Both the position numbers and the translations under genes were made by a program. DNA of 53,498 nucleotides, from positions 1-53,498 of the forward strand of contig CAZAQV010000038.1 of the NCBI GenBank assembly GCA_964487255.1, read 5' to 3'. The DNA comes from CAZAQV01 sp964487255 (GTDB lineage: Bacteria > Myxococcota_A > Polyangia > Polyangiales > CAZAQV01). The notes under the pieces are model-generated. The model saw nothing but the letters and a program-made list of their open reading frames with translations. It searched no databases and was not told the DNA's origin. Positions 30,463 to 39,515 of this stretch are shown here, piece after piece. The number at the start of each line of letters is the position of its first letter. The stretch's first letter is position 1.

Positions 30463-33400
30463 ACCCTCGTGAGCTTGCGTTCTTCGACCCAGCTGTAAAG
30501 CACCGGGACAGTAAAGAGTGTAAGCAAGATGGCGCCCATGCCTCCAACCGAGGGCAAGGCCATCGGGAGCATCACGTCGGCGCCCTTCCCTTGCGCGGTC
30601 AGCACCGGCATCAGCGCAAGCGCCGTGGTCGCGGTGGTCATCAGACACGGACGCAAACGACGTAGCGCTGCTTCGGTCACCCGCTCGCGAACGGCTTGAT
30701 GGTCCGCAGGCGGCTCGGTCGCGAAACGTTGTGCCAGATAGGTCGCCATCACCACGCCCGCATCGGTCGCGATGCCGATGAGCGCGATCACGCCGACCCA
30801 TACCGCGACCGATAGATGAACGACGTCGATCTGAAAAAGCTCACGAATCGAGACGTTGAAGAAATCAAAATGCAGAAACCACGGCCGCCCGTAGAGCCAG
30901 AGCAGAACCAGTGCGCCCGCGACACAAATCACCACACCAGAAAAGATAATGAGCGCGGTCGAAGTGCGTCGAAACTGGAAATAGAGAACGAGAAAGATGA
31001 GCGCCACCGCAAGCGGCACGAGCACCGCCAGCCGCTGCTCACTGCGCACCTGGTTCTCGTAGGTGCCCGCAAAGCGATAGGTCACGCCATCGGGTTGCGT
31101 GAGTCGACCGTCAGCGATGGCATTTTCCAGCACCTTGCGCGCTCGCGTCACCACTTCGACTTCGGCAATATCGGGGTCATGGTCGAAGAGCACATAGCTC
31201 GTCAGAAAGGTGTCTTCCGAGCGGATGACCTGCGGGCCGCGCTCGTAGCGAATCTTCGCCAGTTGCCGAAGCGGCACCTGCTGCCCCGAGGGCGCGCTCA
31301 CGAAGATCGACTCAAGACCTTCGATCGAATCACGCTCCTCACGCATGTAACGCACGCGCACAGGGTAGCGCTCGCGTCCTTCGACCGTCCGGGTCAGGGT
31401 CTGTCCGCCGACCGCGATCTCGATCACGCGCTGCACCTCTGCGACGCTCAGACCGTAACGACCGATCGCTTGGCGATCGATATCGATCTGGAGGTAGGCC
31501 TTGCCCGCCGTTCGGTCCGCGAAAACCGTCTCGGGACGAATGCCAGGAACTTCGCGCAAGATCGTCTCAACATCGCGCGCAAAGCCTTCAATGATCGGCA
31601 GCGACGGGCCCGCAACCTTGAGCCCCATCGGCGCACGCATGCCGCTTTGGAGCATCACGACCCGCGTCGCAATCGGCATCAGCTTCGGCGCCGAGGTCAA
31701 TCCGAGCAGCTCGCCGGCCGCGACGATCTCGTTCCAGATATCGTCGGGCGAGCGAATATGATCCCGCCACTGACGGATACGCTCCCCCTCGTCCGTCACA
31801 CGATATTCGGGAACATAGGTCACCACGGTTTCAAACATGGAAATCGGCGCCGGGTCGAGGGGCGAATCGGCGCGCCCAAGCTTGCCCACTACGCGGTCAA
31901 CCTCCGGTATGGTGGCGATCGCAGCATCCATCCGGCTCATCAACTCGTGGGCTTGGCCAATCGAAGCATGCGGCATGGTCGTCGGCATGTAGAGGTACGC
32001 GCCTTCATCGAAGGGAGGCATGAACTCGCGGCCAAAACCAGGAAACTTCTCAGCCACAACTTGGACCGGCCGCGCCGTGCGCACAGCATTCGGCAGCCAA
32101 CCGAGCACGCTGTCAAAACCGAGCCACGCGAAAGCGGCCCAGACGACGACAAGCGTGGGCACGAGCAGGCTCGCGCCTTTGTGAACGAGGCTCCAGCGAA
32201 GGAGCCGTTCATAGTAACGCTCGAAAACGAGCAGAAGCGCAATCAATACGCCGATCAAAAGCACGGCAAAGAGCAGATTGAGCGCCATGCCGCGCCCCTC
32301 TCCCAGCGGCATCCATGCGTCGGTCAAGAGCCACGTCGCGAGCAGTACAAGCGCGATGTGCTCGAAACGAACGTGGCCAAGGGCTGGAACGCGTAGGCCC
32401 CGCATCCAAGTGTGCTTCTCACTTTGGTCTTTTCGTTCGCTTCCCGCGCGACGCGACCCCCAGCGCGCATACAAAACGTGCGCCAGCGGCGGGATCAGCA
32501 GAAGCGCGGCGAGAAGCGCACCTGCCATGGCGAAGGTTTTCGTGAAGGCTAGCGGAATGAAGAGTTTGCCCTCGCTGGCCGTCAACGCAAAAACCGGCAA
32601 GAAGCTGATGATCGTGGTGAGCACCGAGGTAATCACCGCCGGCGCGACTTCGCGAGTCGCAGCGATAATCGTTTGCGCGCGAGGCGCGTCTGGCGCGCTT
32701 TCGAGGTGCGCGGTGATGTTTTCAGAGATCACAATTCCAATGTCGACCATGGTGCCGATCGCGATGGCGATGCCGGCCAGCGCCATGATATTGGCATCGA
32801 CCCCACCGACTTTCATCGCAACCAACGTCGCAAGCACACCCAATGGGAGAACCACCGTGACGAGAAGCGAGCTGCGTAGATTACGCAAGATGATCAAGAT
32901 CACGATCGCGGTGATCAGAATCTGCTGCCAAAGCGCGGAAGAGAGTGTGCCGAGCGTCTCCTCGATGAGCTGGCTACGATCGTAAAAGGGCACGATAGAC
33001 ACCTGGCTAACGCTGCCGTTTTCGAGCGTTCGCTTGGGCAGACCGGGGGCGATCTCCGCGATCTTTTTCTTCACCCGATCGAGCACGTCCATCGGGTTCT
33101 CGCCGTAGCGCGCGACGACCACCCCGCCGACGGCAGGTCCGCCCTCATCATCGAGCGCGCCGCGTCGCTCGGCGGGACCGAGCGTCACCTGTGCCACGTC
33201 GGCGACGCGAACCGGAGTGTTCTCACGCGAGGCGATGACGGTCTGCTCAATATCTTCGACGTCCTCGATGAGACCGAGTCCACGCACCACGTATTCGACT
33301 TGATTGATCTCGATTGTTCGTGCGCCGATATCAAGGTTGGCGCTGCGTACCGCTTGAGCGACTTGGGCAATCGTCAGATCATTGGCCACCATCGCCTCCG

Positions 33401-34082
33401 GATTGACATCGACGTGGTACTCACGAACATGGCCGCCCACAGAGGCCACTTCCGCTACGCCGCGCACCGACTGCAGCGCATAGCGCACCTGCCAATCCTG
33501 GATCGAACGTAGCTCATGAGGGTCCCAACCGCCCACAAGCTCTCCGTCGGCATCGAGTCCATCGAGCGTGTACCAGAATACCTGCCCGAGCGCGGTCGCG
33601 TCTGGACCCAGCTTCGGCGATACGCCGTCGGGCAAAAGGGCAGCCGGCAGCGACGCCAGTTTTTCCAAAATGCGTGCGCGCGACCAGTAGAAGTCAATGT
33701 CGTCCTCGAAGATAACGTAGATGCTGGAGATGCCGAACATCGAGGAGCTGCGGACGGTACGCACACCGGGCACGCCCAGCAGCGCCGTGGTCAGCGGATA
33801 GGTGACCTGGTCTTCAATGTCGCGCGGCGAGCGACCGTCCCAGCGCGTAAAGATAATCTGCTGGTTCTCGCCGATGTCCGGAATCGCATCGACCGCAACC
33901 GGATCGGTGGGCAGGTCGCCAAGCAGGGCACGTAAGCCCGAAAACGGAACCACATAGGCGCCTGCGAGGAGCCAAAGTGCCACCAGTACGAAAGCGACGA
34001 GTTTGTGTTCGACCAAGAAGCGAATCGGCGATCGGGCGCCGTCTTCGGGCATTGGCTCCTGACCTGTCGATAAAGAGCTCAA
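30459..34082 (-). CDS. cusA: CusA-type heavy-metal RND efflux pump
   Basis: 1207-aa inner-membrane proton-driven pump of the HME-RND class, moving metal from cytoplasm/periplasm through the CusCBA tunnel. Twelve membrane helices in two bundles, with the relay residues in ANIMALAGIAIAIGTMVDIGI and DVMLPMALPSVGGMGAI. Substrate Met positions of CusA are kept (AYLYMPTTMP; VVMLQSGMRAPMG), favouring Cu(I)/Ag(I) over Zn/Co/Cd. It is longer than E. coli CusA (about 1050), mainly through a Lys/Arg loop near residue 560 and extended termini. TTG 34082 overlaps the cusB stop (TTGA) and has GGAG at 8 nt; ATG 34052 is an alternative. Confidence 0.95.
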   Translation of the reverse strand: MSSLSTGQEPMPEDGARSPIRFLVEHKLVAFVLVALWLLAGAYVVPFSGLRALLGDLPTDPVAVDAIPDIGENQQIIFTRWDGRSPRDIEDQVTYPLTTALLGVPGVRTVRSSSMFGISSIYVIFEDDIDFYWSRARILEKLASLPAALLPDGVSPKLGPDATALGQVFWYTLDGLDADGELVGGWDPHELRSIQDWQVRYALQSVRGVAEVASVGGHVREYHVDVNPEAMVANDLTIAQVAQAVRSANLDIGARTIEINQVEYVVRGLGLIEDVEDIEQTVIASRENTPVRVADVAQVTLGPAERRGALDDEGGPAVGGVVVARYGENPMDVLDRVKKKIAEIAPGLPKRTLENGSVSQVSIVPFYDRSQLIEETLGTLSSALWQQILITAIVILIILRNLRSSLLVTVVLPLGVLATLVAMKVGGVDANIMALAGIAIAIGTMVDIGIVISENITAHLESAPDAPRAQTIIAATREVAPAVITSVLTTIISFLPVFALTASEGKLFIPLAFTKTFAMAGALLAALLLIPPLAHVLYARWGSRRAGSERKDQSEKHTWMRGLRVPALGHVRFEHIALVLLATWLLTDAWMPLGEGRGMALNLLFAVLLIGVLIALLLVFERYYERLLRWSLVHKGASLLVPTLVVVWAAFAWLGFDSVLGWLPNAVRTARPVQVVAEKFPGFGREFMPPFDEGAYLYMPTTMPHASIGQAHELMSRMDAAIATIPEVDRVVGKLGRADSPLDPAPISMFETVVTYVPEYRVTDEGERIRQWRDHIRSPDDIWNEIVAAGELLGLTSAPKLMPIATRVVMLQSGMRAPMGLKVAGPSLPIIEGFARDVETILREVPGIRPETVFADRTAGKAYLQIDIDRQAIGRYGLSVAEVQRVIEIAVGGQTLTRTVEGRERYPVRVRYMREERDSIEGLESIFVSAPSGQQVPLRQLAKIRYERGPQVIRSEDTFLTSYVLFDHDPDIAEVEVVTRARKVLENAIADGRLTQPDGVTYRFAGTYENQVRSEQRLAVLVPLAVALIFLVLYFQFRRTSTALIIFSGVVICVAGALVLLWLYGRPWFLHFDFFNVSIRELFQIDVVHLSVAVWVGVIALIGIATDAGVVMATYLAQRFATEPPADHQAVRERVTEAALRRLRPCLMTTATTALALMPVLTAQGKGADVMLPMALPSVGGMGAILLTLFTVPVLYSWVEERKLTRV

Positions 34083-36001
34083 TGTCTATGCTCCGTTGGG
34101 GGTTCGGGCTTTGCCGGAGTCTCGCGCTTTGCCGGGGCCTCGCGTTTCGCGGGGGCCTTGCGCTCCTTCGCATCGTCATGCGGCACTGCGTGCTCATGTG
34201 ATGGCAGGGTTGCGCCTTGCGCGAGCGCGTGTTGAATCTCGCCACAGCTGTGCATCGCGCTACCGAAGTACGGGTTGGCGATGGTGTCACTACGCTGAAT
34301 CCACTCGCCGCCCTGATTATCAAAAGCCATCGGGCAATGCGCCAGGCGTAGACGCTCGTCGGTCGGGTTGCCAAAGAGCTTGAGCAGCGTCGCAACGTCT
34401 CGCGAAAGTTCCGCAAAGGCATTGCGAGCGACTTTGATCGAGGCGGCTGCATGAGCATCGGCTGCGCTCTTTTGCAGGTGTCCCGAAAGTCCACGCCAGG
34501 CCGAAGCGAAATCGTCTGATTCGCTGGCATCGGCTTCAATCTTCGAAACCGAGTCTGCGAGTGCTTTGGCGGCGGCCTTGGCGTTCTCAAGCGAGTCCGA
34601 TGCTAGGGCCTCTTGCATATCGAGATAGCTTGCGAGCACGCGGCGAAGGCCCGCGCGCACGTCCTCGGGCAGCTCAACCTGAGCTTGCTGAAGGCCGACG
34701 GGCTCACCCACGCGGGTCATCATCGATGCGCCGCCTCGAATCTGCAGATCCGCATCGATCGCAAAGGCGCCATGAACCACGACATGCTCTCCCGGCTCAA
34801 GCCCGGAAAGCACCGGATAGAATTCACCGAGCTTGCTGCCAAGCTCAACCTCGCGCGGCACGTAGGTCGGCCGCTCGGTGTTCGGCAGCTCGACGTATAC
34901 GAGTGAGCGCTGCCCGGTATAAAGCGGCGCGGTCGAAGGAATCACGAGCGGGGCATCGGGCGTCTCCTGACTTCCAACCACAGTCGCTTCGACAAACATC
35001 CCGGGACGCAACTCACCCTCGCGGTTGGGCACCTCCACACGAACGCTTGCGGTTCGGGTCCGCGCATCGAGCACAGGGTCGATGAAACGAATCGTCCCTT
35101 CGAGCGTTTCATCGGGGCGTCCATCCACCTGCAGACGCACAACTTGCCCCACCGAAAGCGTGCTGAGGTCGCTTTCATAGGCGTCGAGCTCCACCCACAG
35201 CTCTTTGAGATTGGCCAGGCGGTAGAGGCCCGCCCCGGTCGAGACGTAACTGCCTTCCGTCGCCATACGCTCGATCACCGTCCCAGCATAGGGGCTTCGA
35301 ATTCGGATTCGATCAGAGGGCTTCGACGCCTTCTGCAAAGTGTTGACCTCAGACTCTGGAACCCCCATCAGTCGAAGCCGCTGGCGGGACGCTTCAAGCG
35401 CCGCTTCGGCCGCGGCCAAACCGCCAGCAGAGGCGGTGCCACCGAGTCTCGACAGCTGCCGCGAAGCCGCGATGAGGTCCTGATGCGCACTATAAACCTC
35501 AGGACTATAGAGCGTGGCGATGACCTGCCCGCGGCGCACGGTTTCACCCGTTGTGCGAACGTGAAGCCGCTCGATGCGACCACCGATCCACGCCGTCACC
35601 GTCCGCAGCGTCGACTCATCCACGGTGACACGCCCAAGCAACCGGCGCTTGGCACCGTCGCCGCCAAGCCTACGCACAGGTTCCGTGCGGATCTGGGCCT
35701 TGATCTTTGCGCGCTCGGAAAGCTCGATCTGCGCAGGCATGCCCTCGGTCTCAGCGCTTTGCACTGGGATGAGGTCCATGCCGCAGATCGGACACTTCCC
35801 AGGCCCTGGCTGACGGACCTGCGGATGCATCGAGCATGTCCAAATCTGCTCATCCGCTTCGTCGCTCGTCGAAGAAACATCGCTGGTTTCCTCCGGCTCA
35901 CCGGTCGCCCACACGCCGAGTGCGAACATGGTCAACGCCAAAAGCGCGACCCCGCCCCAGCGCCCAATTTTCGAGTCACGAATCTTCTCTATCAACGTCA
36001 T
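34079..36001 (-). CDS. cusB: CusB-type membrane-fusion protein with extra metal domains
   Basis: 640-aa periplasmic adaptor. Membrane anchor (13-33); heavy-metal-binding domain (WTCSMHPQVRQPGPGKCPIC, about 53-72); hairpin and barrel domains of the HlyD type (120-430); then a DUF3347-like metal domain (about 465-600) with AHCPMAFDNQGGEWIQ and NPYFGSAMHSCGE. That makes metal-binding modules at both ends of the adaptor. The tail (APAKREAPAKRETPAKPEPP) is a Lys/Pro repeat ending His-Arg-His and may be a flexible metal lure. Start ATG 36001 overlaps the end of the outer-membrane gene by 4 bp. Confidence 0.94.
   Translation of the reverse strand: MTLIEKIRDSKIGRWGGVALLALTMFALGVWATGEPEETSDVSSTSDEADEQIWTCSMHPQVRQPGPGKCPICGMDLIPVQSAETEGMPAQIELSERAKIKAQIRTEPVRRLGGDGAKRRLLGRVTVDESTLRTVTAWIGGRIERLHVRTTGETVRRGQVIATLYSPEVYSAHQDLIAASRQLSRLGGTASAGGLAAAEAALEASRQRLRLMGVPESEVNTLQKASKPSDRIRIRSPYAGTVIERMATEGSYVSTGAGLYRLANLKELWVELDAYESDLSTLSVGQVVRLQVDGRPDETLEGTIRFIDPVLDARTRTASVRVEVPNREGELRPGMFVEATVVGSQETPDAPLVIPSTAPLYTGQRSLVYVELPNTERPTYVPREVELGSKLGEFYPVLSGLEPGEHVVVHGAFAIDADLQIRGGASMMTRVGEPVGLQQAQVELPEDVRAGLRRVLASYLDMQEALASDSLENAKAAAKALADSVSKIEADASESDDFASAWRGLSGHLQKSAADAHAAASIKVARNAFAELSRDVATLLKLFGNPTDERLRLAHCPMAFDNQGGEWIQRSDTIANPYFGSAMHSCGEIQHALAQGATLPSHEHAVPHDDAKERKAPAKREAPAKRETPAKPEPPTEHRH
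34095..34150 (-). repeat. Short Lys-Pro-Ala coding repeats in the cusB tail
   Basis: Near-identical 18-bp units encoding AKREAP/AKRETP-type hexapeptides close to the stop codon; low complexity. Confidence 0.6.
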
Positions 36002-37398
36002 TGCGGCTCCCCTTTCGTTGCGCGCTGTTCGCGTCGTTCGATCTGCTGACCGATGACCGACTCAAGTTTCGCCCACGACTGCGCGTGCCGCCCGCGCTGA
36101 CGTGCTAGCTCAAGGCCAAGCTCGAGCAGCTCCCCTTGTGCCAGCAAAGTGGCCGCGATCGAGGAGCGTCCCGTCTGATAGCCGCCAAGCACCGATTGAT
36201 AGGTAGCGATCGCTTGTGGAATGAGGGCATCACGGTAGAGGCGGATCTTTCGTTCACTGTTTCGCACCTCGGCGAGCGCAGCTGCCAACTCAGCCTCGAT
36301 AAGCCGCTCAGCGTGTTCGCGGTCTGCGCGGTGCGCACGCGCTTGTGCTAACGCGGCGTCCTCGGCATCGCTCACACTCGCCTGCCAAAGCGGAAGACTC
36401 ACTCCGAGCGAAACGGAGAACGCATCCTTTCCACTATCGGGCACGCCGGGGTTTCGTGCAGGTCCCACCTCGACGTAGTCGGCGCCGACCATGAAGCTGG
36501 GGAATCGATCCGCGCTTTGTGCATCGGCCTGCGCGCGGCTCGCCTCTTCGAGCAATTCATGCCGGACAACATATGGGTGCGCTTTGGCCAGCTCACGCAT
36601 GCGCTTGGTAGAAACCGCGGGCAGCGCTGCCACCGGCTCTGCATCGACGCCGACCACGGGAGCCTCGGGATCGAGTCCCACCAGCGCGTAGAGACGCGCT
36701 GTGGTTGCGTGCGCGAGCTCGTGATGCTCCTGATTGTGGTCGTGATGCCGCGCGATAATGAGTTCAACCTGATTGAGATCCGCGAGCGTCGCTTGGTTGG
36801 TCGCAACCCGCCCGCGCGTCGTTTCCGCGAGCGTCTCCAGCACCAAATCGTGCTCGGCCTTGAGCCGATGGATTTCGTGCACGAGCCACAGTTCCCAAAA
36901 CGCCTGCGCAACCTGCTGACGAAGCTCCAGCACGACCGCATCGAAAGCCTGTTCAGCCGCTGCAGCCTCGGAGGCCAACGCCTCGCTTCCTCGCGAAAGT
37001 CGTGTCGGCCACGGAAAAGTCTGACTCAAGCCAAAGCGATGCCGCTGCGGCCCGACCCTCGTCTCGACGCTTTGCACAAAGAACGCGTAGCGAAGTTGAG
37101 GCTCCGGCAAGCGGCGCGCGCGTGCAATCTTGAGCGTCGCGGCTTTCCAACGTTCGAACGCGGCACGAGCCCGCGGACTGTGACGGAGGGCCTGCGCAAG
37201 ATAGTACGCCAAGTCTCGCGCATGGCCCCGGGTCTCACTCGCCTGCGCAGCTTCGTCTTGTCGCTGCTCTCGCTCGTATCGCTGCTCGATGCGCGCAAGG
37301 GCGTCGGTGGTTCGGTTCTCAAGGTCGCCAGCACATCCGACGCTCGCAACGAGCGCGAACAGTCGTGCCGGAACCGACCCAAAAAGGTTTTGGTACAT
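35998..37398 (-). CDS. TolC/CusC-type outer-membrane efflux protein
   Basis: 466-aa outer-membrane channel of the OEP family, the exit duct for the Cus pump. Lipoprotein-like signal (LVASVG-C). The two long alpha-hairpin repeats expected for TolC proteins are visible (AEHDLVLETLAETTRGRVAT..., LAQGELLELGLELARQRG). His-rich RHHDHNQEHHELAH about midway could bind metal at the periplasmic end. Start: the second ATG, 37398, has AGGAG at 6 nt; the first ATG (37404) would touch the ribosome site. Operon order is small Cys/His protein - this - cusB - cusA with 4-bp overlaps. Confidence 0.93.
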   Translation of the reverse strand: MYQNLFGSVPARLFALVASVGCAGDLENRTTDALARIEQRYEREQRQDEAAQASETRGHARDLAYYLAQALRHSPRARAAFERWKAATLKIARARRLPEPQLRYAFFVQSVETRVGPQRHRFGLSQTFPWPTRLSRGSEALASEAAAAEQAFDAVVLELRQQVAQAFWELWLVHEIHRLKAEHDLVLETLAETTRGRVATNQATLADLNQVELIIARHHDHNQEHHELAHATTARLYALVGLDPEAPVVGVDAEPVAALPAVSTKRMRELAKAHPYVVRHELLEEASRAQADAQSADRFPSFMVGADYVEVGPARNPGVPDSGKDAFSVSLGVSLPLWQASVSDAEDAALAQARAHRADREHAERLIEAELAAALAEVRNSERKIRLYRDALIPQAIATYQSVLGGYQTGRSSIAATLLAQGELLELGLELARQRGRHAQSWAKLESVIGQQIERREQRATKGEPQ

Positions 37399-37499
37399 GA
37401 TCATCTCCTGAGGCTTGATTCGGACGACGCGTGACTCTTCCGCTCAAAAGGCTCTAGATGAGCACTTGCAAGCAGCGCTTTTCAGTCACGCGCAGCCGA

Positions 37500-37892
37500 T
37501 CAAATCAGAAGAGATTGATGGCGCAGATAAACCGGAAGGCGAGGCGGATCGGGCGGCGCTCGCAAGCGAAGCTGCCCCTTCTGCATGGAAGCGAAACGGA
37601 CCGCACCGCTATCGGCGATGGCAAGTATGGGGACTGCCAGTGCTAGCTCGATCGGTTCATGCTCCGAGCCGCTGACCGCATCGTGTGAGGTGATATCGGT
37701 TGACCCGTCGCAACAAGCAGGTACGTCCACTGCAGGGTCGTGGCTCGACCCGCCCCTGTCACCTTCGTCACCACAGCAACAGTCTGGGCCCATTACGGGA
37801 CCTTCGACATCGCAAAGGTGCCCAAGATGCGGCGCCGCGCCACTAAGCACAAGACCGAGCGCGAGAAGCGCCGCTGTGAGTCGAGTAGTCAT
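37500..37892 (-). CDS. Small exported Cys/His-rich protein heading the cus operon
   Basis: About 130 aa. A signal peptide (MTTRLTAALLALGLVLSGAA) is followed by a short metal-like segment, HLGHLCD...DCCCGD......ACCDG, then a hydrophobic stretch and a C-terminal RAPPDPPRLPVYLRHQSLLI. That Pro-rich ending is characteristic of small proteins often encoded first in heavy-metal RND operons. The Cys triplet and His suggest Cu(I) binding, so a periplasmic chaperone or sensor is inferred. ATG 37892 has AAGG at 9 nt and a good promoter; the 22 residues further upstream in the frame are ignored. The 101-bp gap to the next gene is quiet. Confidence 0.8.
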   Translation of the reverse strand: MTTRLTAALLALGLVLSGAAPHLGHLCDVEGPVMGPDCCCGDEGDRGGSSHDPAVDVPACCDGSTDITSHDAVSGSEHEPIELALAVPILAIADSGAVRFASMQKGQLRLRAPPDPPRLPVYLRHQSLLI

Positions 37893-37909
37893 GCCGAAGC
37901 CTTGCTCGG

Positions 37910-37939
37910 AGTATAGAGCGGCGTCGCCAAAGTGCGCAA
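37910..37939 (-). promoter_or_regulatory. Promoter of the cus operon
   Basis: TTGCGC (37934-37939), 18-bp spacer, TATACT (37910-37915) on the minus strand, 17 nt before ATG 37892. A GGCG-A-CGCC palindrome lies in the spacer, where metal-responsive MerR-type activators bind, but the spacer is not the 19-20 bp typical of MerR targets. No regulator gene is nearby. Confidence 0.5.
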
Positions 37940-38034
37940 GCGGGGGAACAGGTTTCATCCGGCGTGCGGACTTTCCGCTAGCGCGTCGTTAGAATCGCCG
38001 AAAAACGGAGGTATGAGCGGGGCACCGTGACTCG

Positions 38035-39369
38035 TTAACTTCCGGCGCGGGCGGTGCGGGAGGCGAGGATTTTAGCAAACGAGCGAAGGCGTATTTCTTC
38101 GACAGTAAGGCCAGTGACCGAGAGGTCGTCAAGCGTCACCGCGCCACAGTTGAGCGCACGCAAAAAGTAGTTCAAAAGGCCCTGCCCCGTCGCGGCATCG
38201 TCAAACACATCGCCAACCAGGGTCGCCTGTGCAGCCACTTCGACAAAGTTCTTGAGGCGCTCTGCAGCCTGCTCAAAACCCTCGAGGAAGAACGAATAAC
38301 AAGCCGCGTAACGAATCGGCAGCTGGCCAGGGTGAAGGTCCCAGCCCTGGTAATAGCCATTCTTGAGCGAGTGCTGGATATGCCCGTAGGCCAAACGCCA
38401 AGCATCATGAACCGCTTCGGAGTTCTCCTGCCGCTGTGCCTCGCTGAGCGAGTCACAGCGATGAACGGGTACAGGCATGACATTGGTCGCCCCATCGGAG
38501 AGCCACACCCCCGTACCCGCCAGGCTGTTTCGCATCACGTTTTTCGCGAAGTCGCATGCTTGGTGGTCCATCGTCTGAAAGGCCGCCGTGATACTGCAGG
38601 AGGCGGTGTAATCGTAGGTGCCAAAATGACATCCCGTGCAGCGCCCTTCCGCAGCGCGGTAGAGAAGCGGCATCGTCACCAAACCGTCTGCGCCAAAAAT
38701 GGACTGCGTCGTTTCGATCATCAGCTCAAGCTTGAGCGAACCGGATTCGAGTTCAGTGTTGGCCTCGATCTTCTCGAATAAGCGTACCAGTGCTGTGACT
38801 TGCTCAGGGTGCGTAACCTTGGGCAACGTGACCACGAAGTTATCGGGAAGCCTGCCACCGGTCGCCTTGGAGAGCGTCGTCAAAAAGAGCTCCAGCGTTC
38901 GCATGGAACGCTTATGTAGCTCCTCCGTGAAGGTCTTGATGCGGATGCCGATGAAGGGGCTTAGAATCCCCTCCTTCATGCCGATGGCAACCTCTTTGGC
39001 CGTGCGCTCGGCGTCCTTGTCTTCTTCTTCGTCAGGGCGACTTCCGTAGCCGTCCTCGAAGTCGATACGGAAGTCCTCGACGGCTTCAGCCACGAGCTTC
39101 TCTTTCACGCGGTCGTAAACGCTCTGTCGCACACTCGGTTCGATGCCAAGTGCGTCACCAAACGTTTGCGCATCGGGACCGTACGCATCGAGCATGCGAA
39201 GGGCGAGCTCGCCCAGGCGTTTTGTGGTCGTCGATTTGTAAAGTTGCGCACCACCGTACACTGTGTGAACCGGCTGGCGATCCGGCCGGTCGCCCGGAAA
39301 GTTTCGTGCGAAACGAGTATTGGCTTCGCGTAGTGGACCTAGAATTTCAGAACTTTCTTCCCAAAGCAT
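38035..39369 (-). CDS. DUF6986 / HpcH-CitE-like aldolase in the purine operon
   Basis: 444-aa TIM-barrel protein related to the HpcH/HpaI aldolase and citrate-lyase-beta superfamily. Likely metal and substrate residues: the acidic FRIDFEDGYGSRP, IGIRIKTF, and LELMIETTQSIFG, which mimic the D/E metal ligands and Arg of CitE-like enzymes. It is not a full malate synthase. It is the last gene of the allB-alc-uraD-uraH run, and the steps missing from that operon are ureidoglycolate breakdown and glyoxylate use. An acting role on glyoxylate or ureidoglycolate is inferred. ATG 39369 has GAGAGG about 10 nt upstream, inside a duplicated 54-bp leader. Confidence 0.85.
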   Translation of the reverse strand: MLWEESSEILGPLREANTRFARNFPGDRPDRQPVHTVYGGAQLYKSTTTKRLGELALRMLDAYGPDAQTFGDALGIEPSVRQSVYDRVKEKLVAEAVEDFRIDFEDGYGSRPDEEEDKDAERTAKEVAIGMKEGILSPFIGIRIKTFTEELHKRSMRTLELFLTTLSKATGGRLPDNFVVTLPKVTHPEQVTALVRLFEKIEANTELESGSLKLELMIETTQSIFGADGLVTMPLLYRAAEGRCTGCHFGTYDYTASCSITAAFQTMDHQACDFAKNVMRNSLAGTGVWLSDGATNVMPVPVHRCDSLSEAQRQENSEAVHDAWRLAYGHIQHSLKNGYYQGWDLHPGQLPIRYAACYSFFLEGFEQAAERLKNFVEVAAQATLVGDVFDDAATGQGLLNYFLRALNCGAVTLDDLSVTGLTVEEIRLRSFAKILASRTARAGS

Positions 39370-39372
39370 ACT

Positions 39373-39426
39373 GTACTTTCCTCTCTTCGCGGCTCCGCGT
39401 CACAACCAGCGTTGTGCTGATAGCAC
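39373..39426 (-). repeat. 54-bp leader repeat, copy 2 (next to DUF6986 start)
   Basis: Differs from copy 1 by one base. On the minus strand it has a GTGCT-ATC-AGCAC hairpin at its start, a CGCGG-AG-CCGCG hairpin in the middle, and a GAGAGG ribosome site at its end that serves the DUF6986 ATG. Confidence 0.9.
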
Positions 39427-39456
39427 ATCGGGTTGCTTTGGCTTCACACGCTCATC

Positions 39457-39510
39457 GTACTTTCCTCTCTTCGCGGCTCCGCGTCACAACCAGCGATGTG
39501 CTGATAGCAC
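39457..39510 (-). repeat. 54-bp leader repeat, copy 1 (after uraH)
   Basis: Begins 5 bp after the uraH stop codon. The same hairpins and ribosome site are followed by ATG AGC GTG TGA, a three-codon reading frame. Repeat period is 84 bp. Confidence 0.9.
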
Positions 39511-39515
39511 TTTCT

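Noticed and set aside
30816..32396. 526-codon plus-strand reading frame within cusA
   Set aside because: It is antisense to a complete RND pump and has the Arg/His-rich composition of a shadow frame.
39373..39510. 54-bp direct repeats considered as a minimal CRISPR or insertion-sequence ends
   Set aside because: Only two copies in direct orientation, no cas genes, no transposase, and they end in a usable ribosome site.
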